Assembly (NCBI GenBank): GCA_035295705.1
Contig: DATGIN010000031.1
Location: 1 to 21,431 of the forward strand
Reading direction: 5' to 3'
Source of the DNA: Poindextera sp035295705
Lineage (GTDB): Bacteria > Pseudomonadota > Alphaproteobacteria > Caulobacterales > Caulobacteraceae
DNA: 21,431 bases
Shown: positions 6,977 through 13,458 of the stretch, one piece after another
Layout of the letters: every line of letters starts with the position of its first letter
Position numbering within the stretch: position 1 is the first letter of the stretch
Position numbers and translations under genes: made by a program
Notes under the pieces: model-generated
Databases searched by the model: none
Told to the model about the DNA's origin: nothing
What the model saw: the letters and a program-made list of their open reading frames with translations, nothing else

Positions 6977-8290
6977 TCAGGCCCTGGCGGCGCGGACCGG
7001 GCGCGCGGCGTCGAGCGCGAGCAGGAAGGCGAGCGCCAGCAGCGCCGCCGCGATGAGGATCGGGAGGCCGGGAACCGAGGGCCAGGAGCGCAGCGCGAAG
7101 GCGAAGCTCAAGGGAAAGATCGCCGGCCCGAGGATCGAGGCGATGCCGGCGGTGGATTGGTTGGCCCCCTGCAGGCGGCCCTGCTCCATCGGCGAGACGT
7201 GCTGGGTCATCAGCCCCTGGATGCCGGGCTGCATGAGCCCGAGGAAGGCGAAGATCGGCATGCCGATGAAGTAGACGAGGCCGCTGGAGGCCAAGCCGTA
7301 GATCACGAAGCCGCCGACGCCGGCCGCGGCGCCGGCGATCACCGCCCCGCGCTCGCCGATGCGCCGCACCACCGGCCCGACGACGAACATCTGCACCAGG
7401 ATCCCGAGGGCGCCGGTGATGAGGAACGTCACGCCCAGGAAGCTTTGCGACCAGCCGTAGCGGAGCGTGGTGTAGAGGACGAAGACGTTGGGGAGGACCT
7501 GCTGCGACAGCTGGAAGAGGAAGTTGACGCCCGCGAGCGGCAGGAGGTCGCGGTGCGAGCGGAGCAGCATCAGGCTGGCGACAGGGTTCGCCCGCCGCCA
7601 CTCGAACCGCGCGATGCGCCGCTCCGGCGGAAGCGACTCGGGCAGGACCAGGAGCCCGTAGAACCAGTTGATGGCGCAGATGACGGCCGCGACCAGGAAC
7701 GGGACGCGCAGGCCCCCGATGGTGAAGGCGCCGATATGCAGCGCGTGGCTCGCCAGCACGCCGCCGACGACCGGGCCGAACAGGAACCCGACGCTGAACG
7801 CCGAGCTCATCCAGCCGAAGTTGCGCGCCCGGTCCTCGGGCTTCGAGACATCGGCGACATAGGCGTTGCAGGTCGAGAAGGTCGCGGCGGTCGCGCCGTT
7901 GACCACCCTGCCCAGGAGCAGCCAGAGCAAAGTCGGGGCGAAGGCCATCACCAGAAAGTCCAGCGACAGGCCGAGGATCGAGATCAGGAGGACGGGTCGG
8001 CGCCCGAAGCGGTCGGACAACATGCCGAGCACCGGGCCGGAGAAGAACTGCATCGCGCCCCAGGTGACGCCGAAGACGAACTGCCAGTCCGCCGCCGAGG
8101 CGGTCGTGGCGGCGTTCGTCGCCCCGAAGAACGAGCGGATGAGGTTGGGCAGCACCGGGATCATCAGCCCGAACGACAGGTTGTTCATCACCGCCGTCGC
8201 GTAGATGAAGCCGAACGCCGCTTGCCGCCGCGGCCCACGCGAACGGCTTGCGTTTTCCTGCGCCTGCGGTTCCGCCGGGGGCCCTCTCAT
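6977..8290 (-). CDS. MFS transporter, TCR/Tet-like efflux family (copy 3)
   Basis: This 437-residue protein starts at the ATG at 8290, which overlaps the TGA of copy 4 as ATGA, pointing to translational coupling. The open frame runs on upstream to 8770, but that part is antiphase reading of copy 4 and lacks membrane character. Motif A is at about 89-101 (GMLSDRFGRRPVLL). The N-terminal block RRQAAFGFIYATAVMN is nearly the same as in copy 4 (RRQAAFGFIFATSVMN), making copies 3 and 4 the closest pair. The loop phrase RRANPVASL and the later GRLQGANQ are also shared. Expected role: proton-driven export of a small molecule across the inner membrane. Confidence 0.93.
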   Translation of the reverse strand: MRGPPAEPQAQENASRSRGPRRQAAFGFIYATAVMNNLSFGLMIPVLPNLIRSFFGATNAATTASAADWQFVFGVTWGAMQFFSGPVLGMLSDRFGRRPVLLISILGLSLDFLVMAFAPTLLWLLLGRVVNGATAATFSTCNAYVADVSKPEDRARNFGWMSSAFSVGFLFGPVVGGVLASHALHIGAFTIGGLRVPFLVAAVICAINWFYGLLVLPESLPPERRIARFEWRRANPVASLMLLRSHRDLLPLAGVNFLFQLSQQVLPNVFVLYTTLRYGWSQSFLGVTFLITGALGILVQMFVVGPVVRRIGERGAVIAGAAAGVGGFVIYGLASSGLVYFIGMPIFAFLGLMQPGIQGLMTQHVSPMEQGRLQGANQSTAGIASILGPAIFPLSFAFALRSWPSVPGLPILIAAALLALAFLLALDAARPVRAARA

Positions 8291-9567
8291 GCCGGCTGCA
8301 GCGCCGGGCGCCGGCGGACGCCGAACGACAGCAGGAGCACCCCGGCATAGGCGAGGGCTGCGACATAGAACGGCGCGCCGGGCGCGTGCAGCGCCGCCTC
8401 GGTCGTGAGCGCCCAGGCGAAGATGGGGCCATAGACGAGCGGACCGACGATCGAGGCGATGCCGACCAGCGCCTGGTTCGCGCCCTGCAGCTGGCCCTGC
8501 TCGGCCATGCCGACGCGGTTGGTCATCAGCGCCATGAGGCCGGGAATGGCGAAACCGGCGAGGACGTTGAACGGCAAGCCGACGAAGTAGATCAGGCTGG
8601 TCGGGGCCCAGCCGTAGATGGTCATGCCGATCGCGCCGAACGAGACGCCGAGAACCACGGCGCCACGCTCGCCGATGCGGCGGACCACCGGGCCCACCAG
8701 TCCCATCTGCACCCCGATGCCCGCGACGCCGCTGATCATCATCACCAGGCCGGTGACCGCGCTGGTCCAATGGTAGCGGTGGCTGACGTAGAGGACGTAG
8801 ACCATCGGCCAGACGTTCTGTTGCAGCTGCAGCAGGAAGTTCATCGACGCGAAGCGGCCGAGCCCGCCGTGCGCGCGAAGGAAGCCCAAGGACGCGAGCG
8901 GGTTCGCGCGCCGTAGCGCGAAGGCTTCGACACGCCGCTCGCGCGGCAGGGACTCCGGCAGGATGAAGACGCCGTAGAGGGCGTTGGCGAGCGCCAGCCC
9001 AGCGGCGACCACGAACGGCAGCCGCAGGCTGAACCCCGCCAGATAGCCGCCCAGAATCGGGCCGAGCAGAAAGCCGAAGCTGAAGGCGGAGCCGAGCATG
9101 CCGAACCGCCGCGCCCGATCCTCGGGCGGCGTGACATCGACCAGATAGGCATTGCCGGTCGAGCCCGAGGAGGCGGTCAGCCCGTTCAGCACGCGGCCGA
9201 GAAAGAGCCAGCCGAGGTTGGGGGCCAGCGCCATGATCATGAAGTCGGCCGCAAGGCCGAAGAGCGAGATCAGCAGGATCGGCCGCCGTCCGAAGCGGTC
9301 CGAGGCCAGGCCAAGGACGGGCCCGGCGAAGAACTGCATCGCGCCCCAGGTGAGCGCGAACACGGTCTGCCAGAGCGCTGCGACCGCGGTGTCGCCGGCG
9401 ACGAACGACTTCAGGAGCAGCGGCAAGACCGGGATCATCAGCCCGAACGACAGCGCGTTCATGACCGAGGTGGCGAAGATGAAGCCGAAGGCGGCTTGCC
9501 GCCGGCCGGGCCGCACCGGGACCGCTATGTCCGCGCCCGCCCCGCCCACGTCCTGGCCCACGCTCAT
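8287..9567 (-). CDS. MFS transporter, TCR/Tet-like efflux family (copy 4)
   Basis: First-transcribed of the four transporters, 426 residues, with about twelve helices. Motif A is at about 86-99 (GLASDRFGRRPILL) and there is a motif C-like GPILGG in helix 5. The ATG at 9567 overlaps the stop of the SRPBCC gene as ATGA. This fixes the start; the frame continues upstream to 9957 only as a shadow of that gene. Coupling to the SRPBCC gene on one side and copy 3 on the other ties the transporters into the same operon as the ArsR, YjbR and VOC genes. The conserved GQLQGANQ near helix 10 matches copy 3 and the TetA-like group. Substrate unknown. Confidence 0.93.
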   Translation of the reverse strand: MSVGQDVGGAGADIAVPVRPGRRQAAFGFIFATSVMNALSFGLMIPVLPLLLKSFVAGDTAVAALWQTVFALTWGAMQFFAGPVLGLASDRFGRRPILLISLFGLAADFMIMALAPNLGWLFLGRVLNGLTASSGSTGNAYLVDVTPPEDRARRFGMLGSAFSFGFLLGPILGGYLAGFSLRLPFVVAAGLALANALYGVFILPESLPRERRVEAFALRRANPLASLGFLRAHGGLGRFASMNFLLQLQQNVWPMVYVLYVSHRYHWTSAVTGLVMMISGVAGIGVQMGLVGPVVRRIGERGAVVLGVSFGAIGMTIYGWAPTSLIYFVGLPFNVLAGFAIPGLMALMTNRVGMAEQGQLQGANQALVGIASIVGPLVYGPIFAWALTTEAALHAPGAPFYVAALAYAGVLLLSFGVRRRPALQPA

Positions 9568-10046
9568 CCCCGCTGAGTCTCTTCGTCCTTGTAGGCCGAT
9601 AGCAGCGTACGCCACCACTCGCCGAGGCGTGTCAGGAGCACCTGGTTCGGGAACCCGTGACGGGCGACGTGTTCCTGCGGCACCGAATCCCAACCTGTGT
9701 GGGTGACGCTGACGCGGGTCTCGCCGTCGGCGAGCGCCTCGAAGCGAACGTCGACCTCGGTGTCCTGTTCGGGCGTGAAGGTGGCCTGGCGGAAGCCGAA
9801 CACCAGCCGGTCGGGCGGCGACCAGACGCGGATCCGGCCAACCTCGAACACCTTGCCGTCCGCGCGCGTCTCGACCAGGCGGCCCGCCGGGCCTGGCTCG
9901 AACGAGAGCGCGCCGGGCTCGCGCGGGGTGAAACGGAACAGCGGGCTGGGCCGCCACCAGGCGCCGATTTCGTCCACGAAGACCTGGAATGCGCGTTCCG
10001 GCGTGGCTCTTACCCGGATCGCCACGATGACCTGCGAGCCGGCCAT
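9564..10046 (-). CDS. SRPBCC (AHSA1-like) domain protein
   Basis: This 160-residue START/Bet v1-fold protein of the AHSA1 group is recognised by the opening IRVRATPERAFQVFVDEIGAWW, the middle PPDRLVFGFR, and the C-terminal pattern VTHTGWDSV followed by a tryptophan-rich helix (LGEWWRTLL). Such proteins have a hydrophobic cavity and are often encoded next to ArsR-type regulators, as here; their ligands are mostly unknown. I chose the ATG at 10046 over an upstream TTG (10115) because homology begins there and GGAG precedes it. It follows a 29-codon micro-ORF whose TGA ends 1 nt before this ATG. Its own stop overlaps the first transporter start. Ligand sensing or sequestration for the exporters is a guess. 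Confidence 0.9.
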   Translation of the reverse strand: MAGSQVIVAIRVRATPERAFQVFVDEIGAWWRPSPLFRFTPREPGALSFEPGPAGRLVETRADGKVFEVGRIRVWSPPDRLVFGFRQATFTPEQDTEVDVRFEALADGETRVSVTHTGWDSVPQEHVARHGFPNQVLLTRLGEWWRTLLSAYKDEETQRG

Positions 10047-10047
10047 T

Positions 10048-10137
10048 TCAGCGCCGCTCCGCGCGCGTTTTGAACGCCTCGAGGCTGCGGCGCCACTGGC
10101 GAGCAAGCGCGACAAGCATCTGCACGAGGCGGCTCAC
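10048..10137 (-). CDS. Possible 29-codon micro-ORF between ArsR and SRPBCC genes
   Basis: A GTG at 10137 overlaps the ArsR stop as GTGA. The frame then runs 29 codons and ends in TGA one base before the SRPBCC start, so it tiles the gap exactly. An internal ATG at 10119 would give 23 residues. The predicted peptide is basic and helical (LARQWRRSLEAFKTRAERR). Its W-x3-L-x-A-F-K pattern echoes the ArsR C-terminus (LWSEQLAAFKAH). It may be a translated coupling peptide or a remnant of a duplicated ArsR tail. No strong ribosome-binding site is present, so expression is unproven. Confidence 0.3.
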   Translation of the reverse strand: MSRLVQMLVALARQWRRSLEAFKTRAERR

Positions 10138-10454
10138 CCCTCGATATGCGCTTTGAAGGCCGCAAGCTGCTCGCTCCAGAGCCGCTCGGTCTCCTCCAGC
10201 CAGGCCTTGAGCTCGCTCATCGCGCCGCCGCGCAGTTGATAGACACGCACGCGGGCGTCGAAGTCGGGATGCGAATCTTCGATCAGGCCGCTGGCCTTCA
10301 GCGCCCGCAGGTGGCGGCTCATGGCCGGCGGGGCGAGGCCCGCCTCCCGCGCGAGCTCGCCGGCCGGGCGCGGGCGCTCGCGAAGCAGCTCGATCACCTG
10401 CCGACGATGCGGATCGGCGAGCGCCTGCAGCGTAAGATCAAGCGCCGCGGTCAT
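10134..10454 (-). CDS. ArsR-type HTH transcriptional regulator
   Basis: This 106-residue protein is one winged helix domain. It opens LQALADPHRRQVIELLRE, has the recognition region LAPPAMSRHLRALKASGLI, and a wing around VRVYQLRG, the pattern of the ArsR regulators that pair with SRPBCC genes. It has no cysteine at all, so the ELCVCD-type metal site is missing and a metal-sensing role is unlikely. The ATG at 10454 lies 6 nt after the YjbR-like stop. The SRPBCC gene is next downstream. It may repress its own operon through the AT-rich dyads upstream of the first VOC gene; this is inferred. Confidence 0.93.
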   Translation of the reverse strand: MTAALDLTLQALADPHRRQVIELLRERPRPAGELAREAGLAPPAMSRHLRALKASGLIEDSHPDFDARVRVYQLRGGAMSELKAWLEETERLWSEQLAAFKAHIEG

Positions 10455-10460
10455 GTCTGG

Positions 10461-10844
10461 TCAGGCCGCGAGCTGTGCATCGTACCGCTTGACCAGCTTC
10501 TTGGGGGCCACGGCGCGGTAGCTCTGCACGATCCAGGCCTTCAACGTCTCGAGGTCGATATCCTCGCCGTCGCGCTGGTTGACGTTCGCCCAGCCGCCCT
10601 TCCAGAGCCCGTGCCCGGCCGGGGAGACGTACGGCAGCGTCAGCGCCATCTCGTACGAGACCGGCAGCTTGACGGTCATCGAAAGCTCGTCCGCCGCGCT
10701 CGCGGCGCCGCCAAAGAAGACGAAAACCTTCTTGCCGACCTTCAGGACGGTGTGCTCCCAGGGGTGATCTTCCCACGCCTCGGGGAAGGTGCTGGCGAAC
10801 GCGATCAGCTCGGCCTCAGCGGCCTTGCCCTTCAGCTTCGGCAT
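10461..10844 (-). CDS. YjbR/MmcQ-like (DUF419-type) protein
   Basis: This 127-residue cytoplasmic protein has the family pattern: an N-terminal helix, then FPEAWEDHPWEHTVLKVGKKVFVFFG, a middle strand with SMTVKLP, and the PAGHGLWKGGWANV region, ending in a helix typical of the CyaY-like, double-wing DNA-binding fold of YjbR proteins (SYRAVAPKKL). The biochemical role of the family is unclear. Its stop is 6 nt before the ArsR start, and its own ATG follows the VOC stop by 3 nt (TGA-AGG-ATG), so it is clearly within the operon. YjbR genes often occur beside VOC and ArsR/SRPBCC genes in high-GC bacteria (from memory), which fits this grouping without revealing function. Confidence 0.88.
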   Translation of the reverse strand: MPKLKGKAAEAELIAFASTFPEAWEDHPWEHTVLKVGKKVFVFFGGAASAADELSMTVKLPVSYEMALTLPYVSPAGHGLWKGGWANVNQRDGEDIDLETLKAWIVQSYRAVAPKKLVKRYDAQLAA

Positions 10845-10847
10845 CCT

Positions 10848-11309
10848 TCAGAGCCGCTCGCGGATCTCGTGATGACCGCCAGCCTTCGACATTTCATCGA
10901 AGGACATCTCCCGGATGGTTTGGCCGAAGCTCCACACGTGCCCCTCCGGATCGGAGACCATGGCGCTGCGGTCGCCATAGAACTGGTCGGCGGGCTCGCG
11001 CAGGGGCCTCGCGCCCGCTTTGACGGCGCGCTCGAACAGGGCGTCGATCCCGGCGTCCACCTGGAGATGCAGGGACTGGGTGTTCTTGCCGCCGAGCGAG
11101 GCCGGGCTCTTATGGTCGGCGTCCCACTCTTGGCCGACGAAGATCATGCTGTCGCCGAAGCGCATTTCAGAATGGCCGATCGTGCCGTCCTCGTTGACGA
11201 CGACCATCATGGGCTCGAAGCCGAACGCCTGCTCGAGCCAGGTCAGCGCCGCTCTCGGATCGCGGTAGCAGACGCCGGAGGTGATCGAAGGACGCTTGAA
11301 GTCGGACAT
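10848..11309 (-). CDS. VOC family (glyoxalase/bleomycin-resistance fold) protein, copy A
   Basis: This 153-residue protein has two beta-alpha-beta-beta-beta modules. The first includes YRDPRAALTWLEQAFGFE and GHSEMRFGD; the second includes HLQVDAGIDALFERAVKAGA and DPEGHVWSF. Candidate metal ligands are His46, His81 and Glu122 by position, but VOC proteins vary and some bind no metal. The PhnB-like form (…EPADQFYGDR…DPEGHVW) is shared with the gene immediately upstream, so the two are tandem paralogues. The ATG at 11309 has GGAGAG upstream. VOC proteins range from lyases and dioxygenases to drug-binding resistance proteins; beside efflux pumps, binding or modification of a toxic compound is plausible but unproven. 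Confidence 0.9.
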   Translation of the reverse strand: MSDFKRPSITSGVCYRDPRAALTWLEQAFGFEPMMVVVNEDGTIGHSEMRFGDSMIFVGQEWDADHKSPASLGGKNTQSLHLQVDAGIDALFERAVKAGARPLREPADQFYGDRSAMVSDPEGHVWSFGQTIREMSFDEMSKAGGHHEIRERL

Positions 11310-11323
11310 TGTGCTCTCTCCGC

Positions 11324-11791
11324 TTAGAGCTTGTCGTGGAAGGTCAATTCGCTCGCCTTCTGCATCTCTTCAACCGAGACCTCGGCGACCACCTGGTCGA
11401 AGTTCCACACGTGCCCTTCGGGGTCCAGGGCGCGGTAGGTGCGCGAGCCGTAGAACTGGTCGGCGGGCTCCTGGGTGATGCGCGCGCCGCCCTTGCGCGC
11501 CCGCTCGCAGTGGACGTCGATGCTGTCGCTCATGTGCACGCGAATGAATTGGGTCCCGGCGCCGCCGAGGGACGCTGGGCTCCTCATCGCGGCCGGCCCG
11601 ATCAGCTCCGGCGAGCTCCATTCGGCGCCGATGCCGATGACGACCTCGCCGACGGTCATCTCGGCGTGACCGACACGCCCGTCCTTGTCGGTGACCAGAA
11701 CCGAGGTCTCGAAGCCGAAGGCGTCCTCGAGGAAATGCATGGCCGCGATCGGGTCACGGTAGAAGACGACGGGCGTGATGCGGCTGAGCAT
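11324..11791 (-). CDS. VOC family (glyoxalase/bleomycin-resistance fold) protein, copy B
   Basis: This 155-residue protein is the first gene of the accessory operon. It has the same architecture as copy A, including the common phrases SPASLGG, EPADQFYG and DPEGHVWNF, so a tandem duplication is likely; the rest has diverged strongly. His42 in GHAEM and Glu126/His128 in DPEGHVW are candidate ligands. The ATG is preceded by a good AGGAG. The upstream region is unusually AT-rich for this window and carries promoter-like and dyad elements. It is separated from copy A by 14 nt. Substrate unknown; because the two copies differ, they might bind different molecules or form a heterodimer. Confidence 0.9.
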   Translation of the reverse strand: MLSRITPVVFYRDPIAAMHFLEDAFGFETSVLVTDKDGRVGHAEMTVGEVVIGIGAEWSSPELIGPAAMRSPASLGGAGTQFIRVHMSDSIDVHCERARKGGARITQEPADQFYGSRTYRALDPEGHVWNFDQVVAEVSVEEMQKASELTFHDKL

Positions 11792-11802
11792 CGCCGGCTC
11801 CT

Positions 11803-11854
11803 ATTAGTGAACGTCAGTGATAATATTTCACCCACATCGAAACTAATGAGTCAA
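11803..11854 (-). promoter_or_regulatory. AT-rich promoter/operator region of the VOC-to-MFS operon
   Basis: ATTAGT (11803-11808) and ACTAAT (11842-11847) are inverted arms 33 nt apart. Nested between them is an imperfect dyad, GTGA-N7-TCAC (11817-11831). On the minus strand TTGACT (plus 11849-11854) resembles a -35 and TATTAT (plus 11821-11826) a -10, but the 23-bp spacing is too long for a standard promoter, so activator help or another -10 is possible. A GAGTC (11848-11852), of the GANTC type methylated by CcrM in alphaproteobacteria, overlaps the -35. The ArsR encoded in the operon is a candidate binder. Confidence 0.4.
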
Positions 11855-11918
11855 GCGAAGATTGCGCTAGAGCCCAGGCTGCCCAGAGGATTCCGGGCCA
11901 TGTCCTTGGAAAGGTAGA

Positions 11919-12329
11919 TTATTCGGCGGCGAGCGCTTCGACCGGACCCGAGTCCTTGCCCTTCTCGGCGGGATCGCGATCCACGAACTCGATGACGGCA
12001 AGCGGCGCGTTGTCGCCATAGCGGAAGCCGGCCTTCAACACCCGGGTGTAGCCCCCGTTGCGGGTCTGGTAGCGCGGTCCGAGCGTGGTGAAGAGCTTGC
12101 CCACCTGTTCCACGTCGCGCACGCGGCTGATCGCGATCCGCCTCGCGTGCAGATCGCCGCGCTTGGCGAGCGTGACCAGACGCTCGACGAACGGACGCAG
12201 CTCTTTCGCCTTCGGCAGCGTGGTGGTGATCTGCTCGTGCTTGATCAGGCTGGCCGCCATGTTCGCGAACATGGCGGTGCGGTGCGCCGAGGTGCGGTTC
12301 AGCTTTCTGTGCGCTGCGCCGTGGCGCAT
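11919..12329 (-). CDS. rplQ: 50S ribosomal protein L17
   Basis: This 136-residue protein opens MRHGAAHRKLNRTSAHRTAM, the invariant L17 start, followed by the conserved ITTTLPKAKELRP and the GGYTRVLKAGFRYGDNAP region. The last 20 or so residues are a variable charged tail often seen in alphaproteobacteria. L17 binds 23S rRNA domain III near the peptide exit tunnel. It is the final gene of the ribosomal cluster, 33 nt after rpoA, with AGGAGA before the ATG. No clear hairpin-plus-U terminator was found in the 127 bases between it and the accessory operon; readthrough or Rho-dependent ending is possible. Confidence 0.98.
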   Translation of the reverse strand: MRHGAAHRKLNRTSAHRTAMFANMAASLIKHEQITTTLPKAKELRPFVERLVTLAKRGDLHARRIAISRVRDVEQVGKLFTTLGPRYQTRNGGYTRVLKAGFRYGDNAPLAVIEFVDRDPAEKGKDSGPVEALAAE

Positions 12330-12362
12330 CGAGAACTCTCCTGCCCTTCTCTCTTTGTTTGC

Positions 12363-13379
12363 CTAGATCTGGTCTTCGAACTTCTTGGCCAGGTCTTCGA
12401 TGTTTTCCGGCGGCCAGTTCGGGACGTCCATGCCAAGATGCAGGTTCATGCCGGCCAGCACTTCCTTGATCTCGTTCAGGGACTTGCGCCCGAAGTTCGG
12501 GGTCCTCAGCATCTCGGCTTCCGTCTTTTGGATCAGGTCGCCGATGTAGACGATGTTGTCGTTCTTCAGGCAGTTGGCCGAACGGACCGAAAGCTCCAGC
12601 TCGTCGACCTTCTTGAGCAGCGCCGGATTGAACGGCAGCTCGGGCTTGGCCTCGCCTTCCGCCTTCTTCTTCGGCTCCTCGAAGGTGATGAAGATCTGCA
12701 GCTGGTCCTGCAGAATGCGCGCCGCGTAGGCGATCGCATCGACGGGCGAGACGGCGCCGTTGGTTTCCACCTCGATGACCAGCTTGTCGTAGTCGAGGCT
12801 CTGGCCCTGACGGGTCGGCTCGACGCGGTAGGCGACGCGCTTGACCGGGCTGTAGAGGGCGTCGACGGCGATCAGGCCGATGGGCGCGTCCTCCGGCCGG
12901 TTGAGCTCGGCCGCGACGTAGCCCTTGCCGTTCTGGACGGTGAACTCCATCCGCACCGAGGCCGTCTCGTCCAGGGTGAGGAGGACGTGGTCGGGGTTCA
13001 GGATCTCGATGTCGGACGGCGCCTCGATCTGTCCGGCAGTCACCGGGCCCGGGCCGGAGGCGCGCAACGTCATGCGCTTCGGCCCCTCGGCGTGCATGCG
13101 CAGCGCGAGCAGCTTGATGTTGAGGACGATGTCGACCACGTCCTCGCGCGCGCCCTGAATCGAGGTGAACTCATGTACGACGCCGTCGATCTGGACGGCG
13201 GTCACGGCCGCACCCTGCAGCGATGAGAGCAACACCCGCCGCAGCGAGTTGCCGAGCGTCACGCCGAACCCGCGCTCGAGCGGCTCGGCGACGATGCGAG
13301 CCTTCCGGTCGGCGTCGACGCCGGTCTCGATCAGCGGCTTCTCAGGGCGGATCAGCTCATTCCAGTTTCGTTCAATCAC
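12363..13379 (-). CDS. rpoA: RNA polymerase alpha subunit
   Basis: This 338-residue protein is the usual length for alphaproteobacteria. The N-terminal domain (about 1-235) carries the assembly signature GFGVTLGNSLRRVLLSSL and would dimerise to seed polymerase assembly. The C-terminal domain (about 250-325) has LELSVRSANCLKNDNIVYIG and RKSLNEIKEVL, including the arginine and lysine positions that touch UP-element DNA and activators. Start is GTG with only a weak purine run upstream (AGAGA), so translation may depend on coupling or mRNA structure. A 79-bp gap to rpsK contains a 16-bp perfect palindrome at 13423-13438. Confidence 0.98.
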   Translation of the reverse strand: MIERNWNELIRPEKPLIETGVDADRKARIVAEPLERGFGVTLGNSLRRVLLSSLQGAAVTAVQIDGVVHEFTSIQGAREDVVDIVLNIKLLALRMHAEGPKRMTLRASGPGPVTAGQIEAPSDIEILNPDHVLLTLDETASVRMEFTVQNGKGYVAAELNRPEDAPIGLIAVDALYSPVKRVAYRVEPTRQGQSLDYDKLVIEVETNGAVSPVDAIAYAARILQDQLQIFITFEEPKKKAEGEAKPELPFNPALLKKVDELELSVRSANCLKNDNIVYIGDLIQKTEAEMLRTPNFGRKSLNEIKEVLAGMNLHLGMDVPNWPPENIEDLAKKFEDQI

Positions 13380-13422
13380 GGATTGTTTGTCTCTTCTCGG
13401 AAGCGATGGCCGGCGGATCGGA

Positions 13423-13438
13423 CGCGCGCCGGCGCGCG
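13423..13438. repeat. 16-bp perfect palindrome between rpsK and rpoA
   Basis: CGCGCGCCGGCGCGCG is fully self-complementary. It stands 20 bp past the rpsK stop and 44 bp before the rpoA start. It could be a processing or translational-control structure in the mRNA, or chance in very GC-rich DNA. Confidence 0.4.
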
Positions 13439-13458
13439 GGAAGCCGATAGATAGGAAC

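Noticed and set aside
6224..8350. 708-codon plus-strand open frame opposite the transporters
   Set aside because: It is opposite two well-supported MFS genes. The product is a repetitive Arg/Glu/Asp/His/Gly mix with no motif, and the length is explained by GC-rich third positions.
8291..8770. Upstream extension of transporter copy 3
   Set aside because: The extension overlaps copy 4 in another frame and has no membrane character; the ATGA junction at 8287-8290 gives a natural start.
9568..9957. Upstream extension of transporter copy 4
   Set aside because: It is a shadow of the SRPBCC gene; the ATG at 9567 overlaps that gene's stop.
10134..10454. Arsenic or metal resistance locus because of an ArsR-type gene
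   Set aside because: There are no cysteines in the regulator and no arsB, arsC or metal ATPase nearby.
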